Below, piece by piece: positions 25,325 through 37,200 of a DNA stretch of 64,000 nt. Under the pieces are notes generated by a model. The model was given only the letters and a program-made list of their open reading frames with translations. It ran no database searches and was not told the DNA's origin. The position numbers and the translations under genes were made by a program. The stretch is taken from assembly GCA_019843655.1 (NCBI GenBank), contig JACDQD010000002.1, positions 38,064,333 through 38,128,332 on the forward strand, written 5' to 3'. Source of the stretch: Lethocerus indicus. Its lineage: Eukaryota > Arthropoda > Insecta > Hemiptera > Belostomatidae. The first letter of the stretch is position 1. Each line of letters begins with the position of its first letter.

Positions 25325-25845
25325 TTGAATTGACTTGGACCATTTTCAAAATTAACCGAATGTTCTATTAATTGACTTAAAGTAATAAAAAATTGTGATT
25401 TTTATTCGAAACAACAATTTTAACGGAATAATCCGTAAACATTAAATGTTTTATCTATGTATACTATGTATACACAATAGAATGTTTACTCGTTAAAAAT
25501 TATTAATAAATTTTATTAATTTAATTTATTTTTGTCTATTATTTGATTGTAATTTATTTTATCGATTTATTATGTAGTTCAGGAACGCGACAAAAAAGTT
25601 ATGTTTATATAATTTTGTTTAAATTGTTGACTTGGACCACATTTAATAATTGAACACTAAATGAATTCCGTATAACGACGTTGTAATTACAACTGCTATC
25701 TAAAAGTTCATTTTTGACGATATCGTAAAAATTACATCGAATAATAAATTCAGCTTAAAATCGTGTCGCTTGAAATAAGCGATAAATTCATTTTTTTTTT
25801 CTTAAATTTCGACTTAGACCACTTTCAATAAATGTGGGTACAACA
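25325..25845. repeat. MITE-C related ends with diverged interior
   Basis: Three copies of the MITE-C terminus occur (GAATTGACTTGGACCATTTT, TTGACTTGGACCACATTTAA, CTTAGACCACTTTCAATAAA) within 520 bp, suggesting two overlapping or nested degraded copies. Confidence 0.5.
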
Positions 25846-26059
25846 TGTATCGTACTCCCGGCGACAATTTGTACAACACTGTGTCGTAACGAATATTTCG
25901 TCAGATCCAAATAACACTTGTTATTTACAAGTGTTTTTAAGTTATAACTTAATTTAAGTGTTTTTAATTAAGTAAAATTCAACCTCTGGATGTGTCCTCC
26001 GAGTTTGGCCCATCTCTGTAGACTGTAAATTGAACTCGAAGATTACCTGTCCGTAATCT

Positions 26060-27425
26060 GTAAATTGCACCGTACAATACACTGTATAATAAACTTTAAG
26101 GTACTCTGTAAGTGAAATTTAAATGAACTGTATATACAGTACAATGCGATATGTAAATACAATTTAAATAAACTGTAAATACACTGTGAAATACACTCTA
26201 AGGTAATCCGTAAGTGAAATTTAAACTGTTAACTGTAAAATACTTTAAAGTAATCAACTGCAATACAATCTGTAAATACAATTAAAATAAACTGTAAAAT
26301 ACACTTTAAGGTAATCCGTAAGTGAAATTTAAATAAACTGTAAATACACTTTAAGGTAATCTGTAAGTGAAATTTAAATAAACTGTAAATACAGTACAAT
26401 GCGATCTGTAAATACAATTTAAATAAACTGTAAATACACTGTAAAATACACTTTAAGGTAATCTGTAGGTGAAATTTAAATTAACCGTAAATACAGCACA
26501 ATGCGATCTGTAAATACAATTTAAATAAACTGTAAATACACTGTAAAATACACTTTAAAGTTATCTGTAAGTGAAATTTAAATAACCTGTAAAATATAGT
26601 ACAATCCGATCAGTAAATACAATTTAAATAAACTGTAAATACACTGTAAAATACACTTTAAGGTAATCTGTAAGAGAAATTTAAATAAACTGTAAATACA
26701 GTACAATGCGATCTGTAAATACAATTTAAATAAACTGTAAATACACTGTAAAATACACTTTAAGGTAATCTGTAAGTGAAATTTAAATTAACTGTAAATA
26801 CAGTACAATGCGATCTGTAAATACAATTTAAATAGACTGTAAATCCACTGTAAAATACACTTTAAGGTAATCTGTAGGTGAAATTTAAATGAACTGTAAA
26901 ATACACTTTAAAGTAATCTGTAAGTGAAATTTAAATAAACTGCAGAAATATAGTGCAATCCGACCAGTAAATACAATTTAAATAAACTGTAAATACACTG
27001 TAAAATACACTTTAAGGTAATCTGTAAGTGAAATTTAAATAAACTGTAAATACAGTACAATGCGATCTGTAAATACAATTTAAATAAACTGTAAATCCAC
27101 TGTAAAATACACTTTAACGTAATCTGTAAGTGAAATTTAAATAAACTACACATACAGTACAATGCGATCTGTAAATACAATTTAAATAAACTGTAAATCC
27201 ACTGTAAAATACACTTTAAGGTAATCTGTAGGTGGAATTTAAATGAACTGTAAAATACACTTTAAAGTAATCTGTAAGTGAAATTTAAATAAACTGCAGA
27301 AATATAGTGCAATCCGATCAGTAAATACAATTTAAATAAACTGTAAAATACGCTTTAAAGTAATCCGTAAGTGAAATTTAAACGAACTGTAAATACAGTA
27401 CAATGCGGTCTGTAAATACAATTTA
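26060..27425. repeat. 102-bp tandem satellite, about 13 units
   Basis: Unit landmarks ACAGTACAATGCGATCTGTA, AATACAATTTAAATAAACTG, TACACTTTAAGGTAATCTGT, AAGTGAAATTTAAAT. Successive ATGCGATCTG sites at 26,399 and 26,501 give a 102-bp period. The unit itself is built from shorter CTGTAAATACA-like subrepeats. Confidence 0.9.
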
Positions 27426-27872
27426 AAGCTAGGCTTATTTTGTCAACAAACAGACCATTAAAGCGAGATATTATGTCATTTTCTCTCCTGTCCACGCTAA
27501 CAACGGAAAATGCACTTAACTGCGACATAAAAAATTCAATTTATACCGACGTCGGTGAAACTCTAAACGTGTCGGAACGGATATTAATAATGAAAATATC
27601 GAGGAAAAAACTAGCATCTCGACATATCGATATATACGTTATCTCGGTAAATTCTATACCGCGTTAAGTTGGGTCGAAGAGTGTACATCGAGAAATTGAC
27701 CGTAAAAAATTAAAGGACGTTACGGGAAACTCCTGTCCGGTCGGTGGGACATAAAAACCAAGGGGGGGGGAACGAACGAGAATAATATTTATTAAACGAC
27801 ATATGGATAAACTGTATTACCGAACTGCGTATTCACTGACAGACAGTTTCCGATATCTATATCTAATAATAA
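27426..27872. other. Intergenic spacer downstream of MRPL17
   Basis: No gene recognised. A 75-codon plus-strand frame at 27,440-27,667 has no recognisable motif. TTTATT at 27,788-27,793 (AATAAA on the minus strand) is the best polyA signal candidate for MRPL17. Confidence 0.4.
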
Positions 27873-30800
27873 TTACTGGGGTTTGTTGTCACCGGTTGTA
27901 TGTGCCGGCCGTTGGACAGTCTGTGTTTCCTCCGGACGCGGCGCGCTTTCGGCGGCGCTTTCGCCACTGTCAGCGATGATTCTCTCCGCAAATTCCGAAT
28001 ATTTGCTCCGCCTGTAGTCGTGTCTGGCGGCCTCCAACAGAACGTTGTGTATCGTGTTTTTGTTCAGCGCAGTGTCCCGTTTCAGAGGCGGGTACGGGTT
28101 GCCTGGAACGGAACGGAACAGAATAAAAAAAACATAATATCCGATTCGTGATGTTTCTGTCTCATCCTCTCAGCCGGTTTTGGGTTTGGTCTTTCGCTAG
28201 ACCGGGGTTTTTCGCCGCCGCCATCTTCAGTAGCGCCTGTGTCAGAGTCACTTTTTTGGCACTTTGTCTGTCGTTTTTCGGGGCGTCCAACCGACGCCGC
28301 TACTGAAGATGGTTTCGGTTTCGTTACAACATATAGTTTATTAATATACCTGTTTTGTGGGTCTGCGAGGGTAACACAAAAAAACCGCATTTTTCTGTCT
28401 GAAAACAGCATTTTTGGGTTCGCACGATGAAGAATATCACACACCGAATCACATACTACTATTACTAGATAAAAACGTGTCGGCCGAACAAGATTTGTTA
28501 CAACAACAATTACTAGTTTAATATACCTGTGTGTGTGGTCTGCGAGGGGTTGTAAGTACCGTAGGTTCGCGATGTTTCTGTCTCCTCTCTCTCGCCGGTT
28601 TGGTCTTTCGCTAGACCGGTTTTTCGGCCGCTCGCCATCTTCAGTAGCGCTGTGTTACTGTCACTGTCAGCACTTTGGACGTTTTTCGGGCATCCTCACT
28701 GCCCACTGTCATCCAAAGTGCTAACAGTGACTCTAACACAGCGCTACTGAAGATGGCGAGCGGCCGAAAAACCGGTCTAGCAAAAGACCAAACCGGTGAG
28801 AGGAGACAGAAACACACAAAATCTACAGTATTCCAACCCCTCGCAGACCACAAAACAGGTATGTATTTATATTTATTCGTATACAATTATATTTGGTTAT
28901 CTTCACTTATTTTCGGTTGTATCGAGTCATAATCCATTAAATTCAGATTGATTCAGATATATCAGTCATATTTATTTATATATAGTTTCAATTTTTTTTT
29001 TATATCTGAATAAATAAAACATTAAATAGTAATTTAGTTAATTATTTTGTGTGTCTCCTCTCACTGGTTTCGTCTTTTGCTAGACCGATTTCAGCCGCTG
29101 ACCCATCTTCAGTAGCGCAAAAAAACATCCAAAGTGCCAAAAGTGACTGACTATATTTAATTATATATTGTTATATTTGGTTATATTCATTTTTATTTAG
29201 TTATCTGTAGTTGTATTAATTTTTTTCATGACCGAATAAATAAAAGACTAAATAGTAATTTAGTTAATTAGCCGATCGGTTGATTGTTGTTAGTGCATAA
29301 AAACGCAAATAATCCCACCTAAAGCTTACAACATATAGTTTAATATACCTGTGTGTGTGTGGTCTGCGAGGGGTTGGAATATACTGTAGGTTCGTGATGT
29401 TTCTGTCCTCCTCTCTCGCCGGTTTGGTCTTTCGCTAGACCGGGGGGTTTCGGCCGCCGCTCGCCATCTTCAGTAGCGCCCTGTGTTACAGTCACTGTTA
29501 GCACTTTGGATGTTTTTCGGGCATCCTCACTGCACTGGCATCGAAAGCGCCGACAGTGACTCTAACACAGCGCTACTGAAGACGGGGCGAGCGGCCGAAA
29601 CCCCCCCGGTCTAGCAAAAGACCAAACCGCGGCGAGACAGGAGGACAGAAACATCACGAACCTACAGTACTTACAACATTATCATGGCATACTAAATCAA
29701 TAGCATAATAGTGTAATTAATCGTGATTTGACAGACCTCTGAGTTCGAGGACGCATCTTGCGTTCGTCGCCTCCGGATAGTACGACGATACTTTGACCAT
29801 TCTTGTATACGACGCGCTGTAATTTTCGTATCTCGGCGCCAGCACTTTGAACAGTTTGTGGACGAGCTGTTTCTCGTCGAGCCAGAAATCGGCCATCTCC
29901 ATTGTCGGCTTGTGGCAATCGCCGTAGCGGATAGCTTCGGATATGAGCTGGTGAAAACGATCGTAGAATTTTAGACCAAACAAAAATCGATACTATACCG
30001 ACGTATATCAATATATCCTATACAATGAAATATAATGTCGTATCCGTAAACGATTGATCTGTCGCTATCGTTAGGTGGTATAGTACATTGGGAATTTACT
30101 AATTTGCGAAAGATTATTTAATAAATAAAACTCTAGGTTTTATTTTACAACCTTTCATTTTGCATACAATTCATGTACAATTTCTCAGCGACTGCAATAA
30201 TCAGTACCACCAACTTAATGTTCATTTATGATGAACACGTATCGATTAAAATACAAGAAAAAATACAGCGATAATACAATATATTCCGAATTATATATCG
30301 CGATGTCGCACGATAAATCGCAGATACAGGCCCTGCTACTGATATCACAAAACTACTTACTATCGACCGCTTTTGTACGTTGATTAACGGTACCATATTC
30401 CATACGGTGTTAGCTCAATTTTTTGGCTCTCGATCGTGGGCGACTTAAAATTTCTCTAGGAGTCATTTTCTCCCATCGCGTAATTCAAAAAAGAAGTTTT
30501 CGTTCGGGCCGTTACTTTGAGAAAAGCGATGGTTCGATATATACGACGTTGGAGAATAATCTATCCATCGTTAGGTCGTTAAGGTTGGCTGGAACCGTAA
30601 TCAGCGAATTTTATCTTATATCCGTCGGCGGAGCGCGTTTCTCGTCGCCGCGTTGAGAAAAATTGGAAAAAAATCGGGTCGACGATTAATTAATTGCGGA
30701 ATTAGCCGACAAGTGGCGTCGTACGTATTTTTAATATACGTCAACATCTTTGCAACAGATAAGCCCCGTAGATGGTTTCGAATGCAGGTATAAGATACAT

Positions 30801-31880
30801 TCAGCTTCTCCGCAATGTCCCAGTGTTGAACTGTGGCGATTCGAATCACGATAACGGCCTTTATTTGGTCATCATCGACCTCCACACTGGACGTCCGGAA
30901 TTCTCCTCGTCTTTTAACGAAAAATCCCCCGACCGGAATTTCGCGAACCGCAGTACCGACACCGCCCTTGTTTTAAGGCTTCAACAGCTTTGCGAAAATA
31001 AAAAAACCGAATTTTGACGGAAACGCTCACACGTTTTAGCTTTTTATACACACACAATTCAACTGGTCGATGTAATTTTGACAGAATCTTATCCGTGCAA
31101 AGATGTGGCGCAATTAAAAATATGTACAACGCCGCTTGTCGGTGTAGAATTCCGCAATTATTCAGCCGTCAACAGCTTAAACGACTGAGTGTTCATGTTC
31201 GAACACTCCGTTCACTCCAATTGCTTTCGCGCAATCTCGAAAGTGGTACATTTTCGCTGGTGTTTGTTGTTTTCGGTGAAAATGTTTTCTCGCGATCGTC
31301 GGAATGGAAACGAAAAACTTAAAAAAAAAAAAAAAAAGAAACGCGTCAAAAACCGAATGAGTCGTTCATGAGCCGAACGAGGCCGTTAACACCTTGACGA
31401 AAATAAAAAAGCGAAATGCGACGGAAACGCCCATTTCGGTTCACCGTCTTTTAGCTTTTTATACACACAATTCGACCGGTCGATGTAATTTTGATACAGA
31501 ACGTTCCGGAAAGGACCACAAATAATAACGCTATCGAAGAATCTTATCCGTGCACAAGACGTTGTGACGCAGTTAAAAAATATGTACAACGCCAACGCAA
31601 TAGATGAAGGTTTTGAACGGGTCCGTCTGTCCATGTGTTAATAGCGGAATAAAAATGAAATTGTTACGGAAATTATAATTACCCTCTCAGCATAGCCTCT
31701 GGCCTCGTCGGCTCTGTTATAGTTGAGCTCTATCCTCTCGTGTTTTATAAGTCCCGTGACGGTTTTTCTGATTTTCTCCAATCTCCCTTCGGGGCCCTTC
31801 GGGTTTTTCAGGTTCCTGTGCCTCGGATTCACTCTTATTCTCAGCCGCGAGACCAATTTCGATACGTCAGCCTGATTCAT
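27873..31880 (-). CDS. MRPL17: Mitochondrial large-subunit ribosomal protein L17 (bL17m), complete
   Basis: A structural protein of the mitochondrial large ribosomal subunit. Exons on the minus strand: 31880-31683, 29947-29737, 28102-27873; phases agree and the product is 212 residues. Recognition: residues about 30-66 carry the bL17 core (EGRLEKIRKT, LIKHERIELNYNRADEARGY), exon 2 carries MEMADFWLDEKQLVHKLFKV and LAPRYENYSASYTRM, and exon 3 starts at GNPYPPL. The start at MNQADVSKLV is chosen over an upstream in-frame ATG at 31,910 because it fits the arthropod form as I know it. The C-terminal tail after about residue 180 is acidic and low in complexity. Intron 1 (1.7 kb) holds degraded mariner sequence; intron 2 holds several MITE-B copies. 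Confidence 0.9.
28143..28372. mobile_element. MITE-B pieces next to the degenerate minisatellite
   Basis: Left-arm sequence (GTGATGTTTCTGTCTCATCC to GCCATCTTCAGTAGCGCC) is followed by a short inverted fragment. A new left terminus TACCTGTTTTGTGGGTCTGC at 28,348 then runs into minisatellite units. Confidence 0.65.
28377..28470. repeat. Minisatellite units plus conserved boundary sequence
   Basis: Two units (AACCGCATTTTTCTGTCTG, AAAACAGCATTTTTGGGTTC) are followed by GATGAAGAATATCACACACC and CATACTACTATTACTAGA. The same boundary appears at 40,085-40,170. Confidence 0.7.
28526..28859. mobile_element. MITE-B reference copy, 334 bp, TA target duplication
   Basis: Complete: CCTG...CAGG ends flanked by TA at 28,524-28,525 and 28,860-28,861. 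The left arm contains GGTCTTTCGCTAGACCGG and CGCCATCTTCAGTAGCGCTG; the right arm is its reverse complement. The arms meet near CCCACTGTCATCCAAAGTG, so nearly the whole element folds back on itself. Confidence 0.9.
29050..29150. mobile_element. MITE-B short remnant
   Basis: GTGTCTCCTCTCACTGGTTT, CTTTTGCTAGACCGATTTC and ATCTTCAGTAGCGC are followed directly by ACATCCAAAGTGCC, so the centre is deleted. Confidence 0.65.
29348..29672. mobile_element. MITE-B copy, right terminus truncated
   Basis: Left end CCTGTGTGTGTGTGGTCTGC after TA; right arm ends ATCACGAACCTACAGTAC. Located in MRPL17 intron 2, about 65 bp from the exon. Confidence 0.8.
30616..31130 (-). pseudogene. Degraded mariner transposase, N-terminal region
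   Basis: The minus-strand frame reads EVDDDQIKAVI followed by VQHWDIAEKLNVSYTCIRNH. This is the linker and second helix-turn-helix of mariner transposases, which normally reads EVDDDQIK and EIAEKLNVS. The preceding part (GGFFVKRRGEF) matches the usual SGDFSLKDE stretch in degraded form. No DDE/D catalytic region is present. It lies in MRPL17 intron 1. Confidence 0.75.
31380..31634 (-). repeat. Second partial copy of the mariner-flank sequence
   Basis: Shares TTAGCTTTTTATACACACAA, GGTCGATGTAATTTTGA and AATATGTACAACGCC with 31,010-31,130, as a direct duplication with extra sequence inserted. Confidence 0.6.
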
Positions 31881-31931
31881 TTCAAATTGAAATCCTTTTA
31901 TTCGATCCAAACAAATCGGAAATAACCGATA

Positions 31932-32864
31932 TTACCGATCCCCCGGCCTATAAACAAAGCTCGAATAACCTGAACGCCGGGAAGCCGCCCAATTACCTCC
32001 CGGCTCGCTGCGCGACCAAATTGATATTTGCGATATTACAAAAAAAATATTATTTTTAAATTCGATCCGCAAAATAATTACAACCGACAATAAATAACGA
32101 GTAAAGTACGCGTAAATCGTGAGGACTGTTTTTATTTTACAACCTTTCATTTTTGTACAATCAACATACAATTCATAAGTACAATATGTCAACGACTGCC
32201 ATAATACATTTGAAATATTGTCCTTTACAAAATACAAAATATTTACGATACCACCAACTTAATGTTCATTTATTTTTAAGGCAGTTTTAAGGACAATAAT
32301 TGTGCAAAAAAAATTATACAGATGGGAGGCGCACAACAACAGACCGATTGTGCTATACGAGCTTATAGATTAAAATACAAGAAAAAATACACCGATAATA
32401 TAATATTATTTTTACCGAATATCGTAATTGACGATATTGACAACGATCGAAATTAATATTCCGCGTTAATTACATCAATATTATATAACGAATGAGGTGT
32501 ATAGAAACCGGCTCCGCGTTCTGTATATATAAAATTTTATAGACGGGACATTTGTGCCCGTAATTATGAAATTGGTCCAAGTCGTATATTTTTCGTAGAT
32601 TTTTTAAAACGAATCGCTTTCAGAATAAATTAACTGAATATTTTTATATTACGCGACATTTTAATTTAGAATTTTGTTAATCTCGATTAATGGAAGTTTA
32701 CTGAAGAATACTGAATTTCATATGAAAATGTATTTAAAGTTCGAATTGATTTGGACCACTTTAATAATTACGGGCACATTTATTGACCGCTGGGTAAATA
32801 ATTTGAAAACTGTATTATGATACACAAATGTAATTTTTGTTTCAGGACAAATATATCCACTTTC

Positions 32865-32912
<48 letters not shown>

Positions 32913-32992
32913 TTCATCGCTGCATAATTAATTCCAGTATTGGTGACAGATAACATAATATTATGTATAAATAATTCTATATTTGATTAATT

Positions 32993-33054
<62 letters not shown>

Positions 33055-34261
33055 TGTGGCACAACTCATGCCACAAAATGGCACCAGTTGCGCTTAATCA
33101 GAATGAGATTAAATATTAAATAAATATAAATATATATAGAGCTACTGAAATAGTTGGAAACACTTTCGAGTGAAAGATTATATTTACGATAAATTCCGAA
33201 AGAGTATAAATTATCAAAAGTCCGTATTATTTACAACGAAATTTATTGTGTGGTTTTTAACTTTTTTCCAGAACAACAATAAATTTAAAACCGCACGGGA
33301 ATAAATCGTACAATGTTAAAACTTTTCCCTCTATGCCAAAATGTTCTTTTATGCATTGAATTAAAATAGTTTCAATGTGTAAATTAAAGATGACTAACGG
33401 GCTTTCAATTTTATAAGTTTTTAAATTGCGAAAACTAAATTTCACCAGGAATTTGTCACTGAATACAGTTACGATCCGAACTTCAAATTTGTTAAATTTC
33501 ATTTTGTTATATTCAACTTGAAACGGTGAAAAATGGCTTTGATAAAAAAGTTTTTTTATTTCATCGTACCAAATTATTTTCACTTTCATTTAAGAAAATA
33601 AATTACTCTAATTTTATAACAGACATTTTGATTGTATCAAAAATATTAGCTAGGCCCGAAAAAAAATGTATAGATACTTAAATGTGAAAGACATCTAAAA
33701 AAAGGCCTTTTTGTATTTTAAAAAAGGTCCTAGATAGGTTTAATATATAACACTTTCATTTCTGGCGCTAATTTACCTTCGATTTGTGGCTGGCCACAAA
33801 CACTATCCGAACTGTTTTAGTTTTTATTTAATTGCGGCATTTCAATTATCGGAGCATCTGAAAAAACACAATGGAAAGAAAATAAATCGAGACTTTAGAA
33901 CATCATTGAATTTACCCGACATTATATAATATATGTATCTATTACAAGGAAATATTTTACTCAATTTCAGATTTTATTTCCGGTATATTTTCCTACTGTA
34001 TGCGTTCCTCCAATATACATGGTTTTTTCTCTGAAAGTATTCTATGTATGTATTACTAAAAGTAATACTATAGAATAGTAATCAATAAAATATCTATTTA
34101 GCAATAAACCTTTTTTTATTTACCTTATATTTTCTTGTTATAATATATTTTGTCCGCTTAATAAATACCCGCTGTTTCTTATTTTCTTCTTTCGATGTAT
34201 TTAAAAGATTTATCCTGGAATTATTAATCTCCGACTACTGCCGATTAAGTTAACGTCAGAG
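31932..34261. other. Intergenic AT-rich region upstream of MRPL17
   Basis: No gene recognised. A minus-strand ORF at 33,257-33,589 (110 codons, start MKVKIIWYDE) is unusually open for such AT-rich DNA but matches nothing I know. Two TA microsatellites (32,867-32,905; 33,000-33,052) and a MITE-C copy lie here. A duplicated 75-bp stretch (TTTTATTTTACAACCTTTCA) occurs at 30,138 and 32,129. Confidence 0.4.
32545..32785 (-). mobile_element. MITE-C copy, about 240 bp
   Basis: Inverted ends GTGCCCGTAATTATGAAATT and CCACTTTAATAATTACGGGC. The centre (ATATTACGCGACATTTTAAT) is the reverse complement of the 14.6-kb copy. Confidence 0.75.
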
Positions 34262-34272
34262 GGCAAATAAAC

Positions 34273-37200
34273 AGACCTAAAACAAAAAATACACCGTTAT
34301 TTAATTTTTCAAAAGGTAATAAAATATCTGTTCAGCTAATAAATCTATTTAACTTATTTTTTTTGTTAGAAGCACCCTTATTTTGTTCATAAGTTTTTTC
34401 TGCCTAATAAATACGCATTATTAGAAAGTTATTGTAATATTTCATTGTAATATTCAATATTATGTACGGGGCGGACAAAATATAACGGTCGAAACAAATA
34501 GTTAAATATCTATAAAAAAAGTAATAGATTTTATCTGACGAACTAAATTCTCGTACGAACTGTAAAAAGGGAGTTTTTATTGAATAAACTGCGATTTGAC
34601 CGAATGTGCAATTAATGACTGCAATAAACCAGTGAGAATTAAATATATATTATAAATAGATTGTAAAAAATATAAAACGGAGACGGGAAAGGGCACAATG
34701 AAAGAGAAATATAAAAACTAATAAAATTTGAAAAATAAACACTTTAAGACACAGAACATAGAGAACAACGGGACGGTATCGGCGAAAGGAAAACTGTAAA
34801 TAATAGATTAAAAAAAAAAAATTATCAATACACAACGATTAATAATACCGAGCACTGTATGAAATTATTTTTAAAAACCTGTAATTATATGTAAGTCGCT
34901 TGAAATAACATCTAGAGGATCACTGGAGTATGGCCAGAAAACACAGTAGTTTTCCTCAGTTCTTTCAAAATAAATGAAATACGAGAAATTTGAGAAATCG
35001 TCCCGACAGTATAAAGTAAATTATTGTACACAACAATCAAACGAGTGAAGGATATTTGTGAGAAAATATGAAAAATTGAAGCTTCGATAACCTCAGATGT
35101 TTATAACCTCTTTGCCGTCCGCTTTAGGCCGGGTTCGTGTAGGATATTTTTCAAAATATACTGTAACGAATTAAATTTTCGACGGTCCACCGAAAAAGAC
35201 CAAAGACCGGTATCGGATCGTCTGTTTCAGAGAATTTATATTTTTTTCGACGCTCAACAATATAAGAAAATTAAATTAAACGGCAATAATAATTTAAAAG
35301 TCTATTTTACATCGTCAGATAATCGATTAGGCGTCAGTACAATACAAGTTCGGAGGACTCTGAAAACTATACATTTTTGGTTGAAATTTATTCGAATTTA
35401 AATCGTAGTGTAAAAACCGCCGGCGGGCAGAGTGAGATTGCGGGCCGTGCCGCTCGGGGGCGCTGCCGTCCCTGTCTAAAATGGACAAATTATCGAAACT
35501 AATCTACTGGACGCATATTTCAAGGTACTCTTCAAATAATTTTCAATTTCAAATTAACAAAACAGCGATGATCACCCCGAAAATTTTGTTTTAATTTTTT
35601 CTTTTTTAATTTTTTTTCTTTTTAATTTTTTCCATTTTTCTTTTTTAATTTTTTTCATTTTATCTCTTTTTCTTCCTCTAAGTTTTCCACCCTGTCTTTT
35701 TCTTTTTTCTTTCCTTTCTTTTTCTCTATTTTTTCTTTTTCTTTCTATTTTCTCTTTTTTTCATTTTTTTCTATTTTTCCATTTTTCCCCACCTTTTTCT
35801 AAATTTCACTACAACTCAGCAAGCAGAGTACATCGTATTCGTCGAGATAACTCTTTTAGATTTGATCTGCCCGCGATTGTGACAATATATAATAATTCTT
35901 CAGATACCAATTTAAAGTAAAGGTTTTTTAATTTTTACTCGTCGCCGATTGTTGACAATAAATATAATACCACGGATTCGAAAGCGTCCAAGTTGAGGAT
36001 ATACACGGTTAGGAAATATAGTTTTGAATTTTTTTCCCGTTCGCGAATATCAAATAATTTCCTCGCGCTATAAAAATAACTCATTTTTATTGGGATAAAA
36101 TCTGAACGGAGGGAAATAGGTTATTAGAGATTTTTATTAGAGATTACGGTTAATGTATTTTTTTTTCGACGAAATGGACTCGGTCTTGGGAAGGCCGAAC
36201 CGCGGTTTCCAACTTGAAGAAGGTTATTTTAACATTTAAAATTACTGGAATATAGGACGGAATTAAAAATAAAACGAGCTTCAGTTGAGCTTGGAATTTC
36301 TCAGCAGTTGCGGAGAGAATTTAGAGCTATTATTTTAATTCCGAAGAATCATTTCACATTTAATACCCAGTTCAATCGGTTAACTGATAATGTCCAATTT
36401 TTTTCTAAATTATTTAAAATAAATTATGAGACTGAGATAAAAAAAACTGTTGTCATCAGATTCGACCAGTGATGGCTGATTATTTATTATTTGAGAGTGA
36501 CGCATCAAATATTTGGAAAAATAATTTCAATCGCTTTTTCCCGACTACTAAATACTTGACATTACCGATACATTTTTTGTATAATAACAATAAAAAAAAT
36601 CAAATACCAACAATATACAACTGATTGTATTGCTTGTAATACAGTTACAGAAAACTGATTTAATAATGTACACAATGTGCGTACAGATTCGATTCTCCCA
36701 TTTTCTATATTTATTCTAGTTGAGAAATAAAAATAATTGCCGTTAACAGTCGATGAAATTATGTAAAAGCGATTAATTTTTTCCTTCTTATTTATTGTAC
36801 AATCGACCTTTATTGTAGACTTATTATAGAGACAAGCGGAGAGAGCGAGTTTGTGTAAGAATGAAGAGGAATTAGTGTTTTTAACAATTTCTTTCAATTC
36901 TTTGGACAAATAAACTAAAATATAAACTATTACTTATAGATTCATTGCTCTATACTGGGGGATATATAAATCGATAGACAATTTTAAACATTATTCTATT
37001 AAAAAAACCATTAGGGACGATATATTTTTTGTCATTTTTATGAAAGGTAAAATAAACCGTAGTTCGTGTGTGAAATATTTGTAAAATGGATTTGTGAAAG
37101 TAGTTCCATCGAATTAGAGTTTTGTACCACAAAATACATTGATGACATATTTTTTTAGACAATTATTTCTGTTATATATTTACGAGGAAAAATATTTAAA

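Noticed and set aside
35590..35800. Possible coding or regulatory element in the pyrimidine tract
   Set aside because: It is a simple low-complexity T/C tract.
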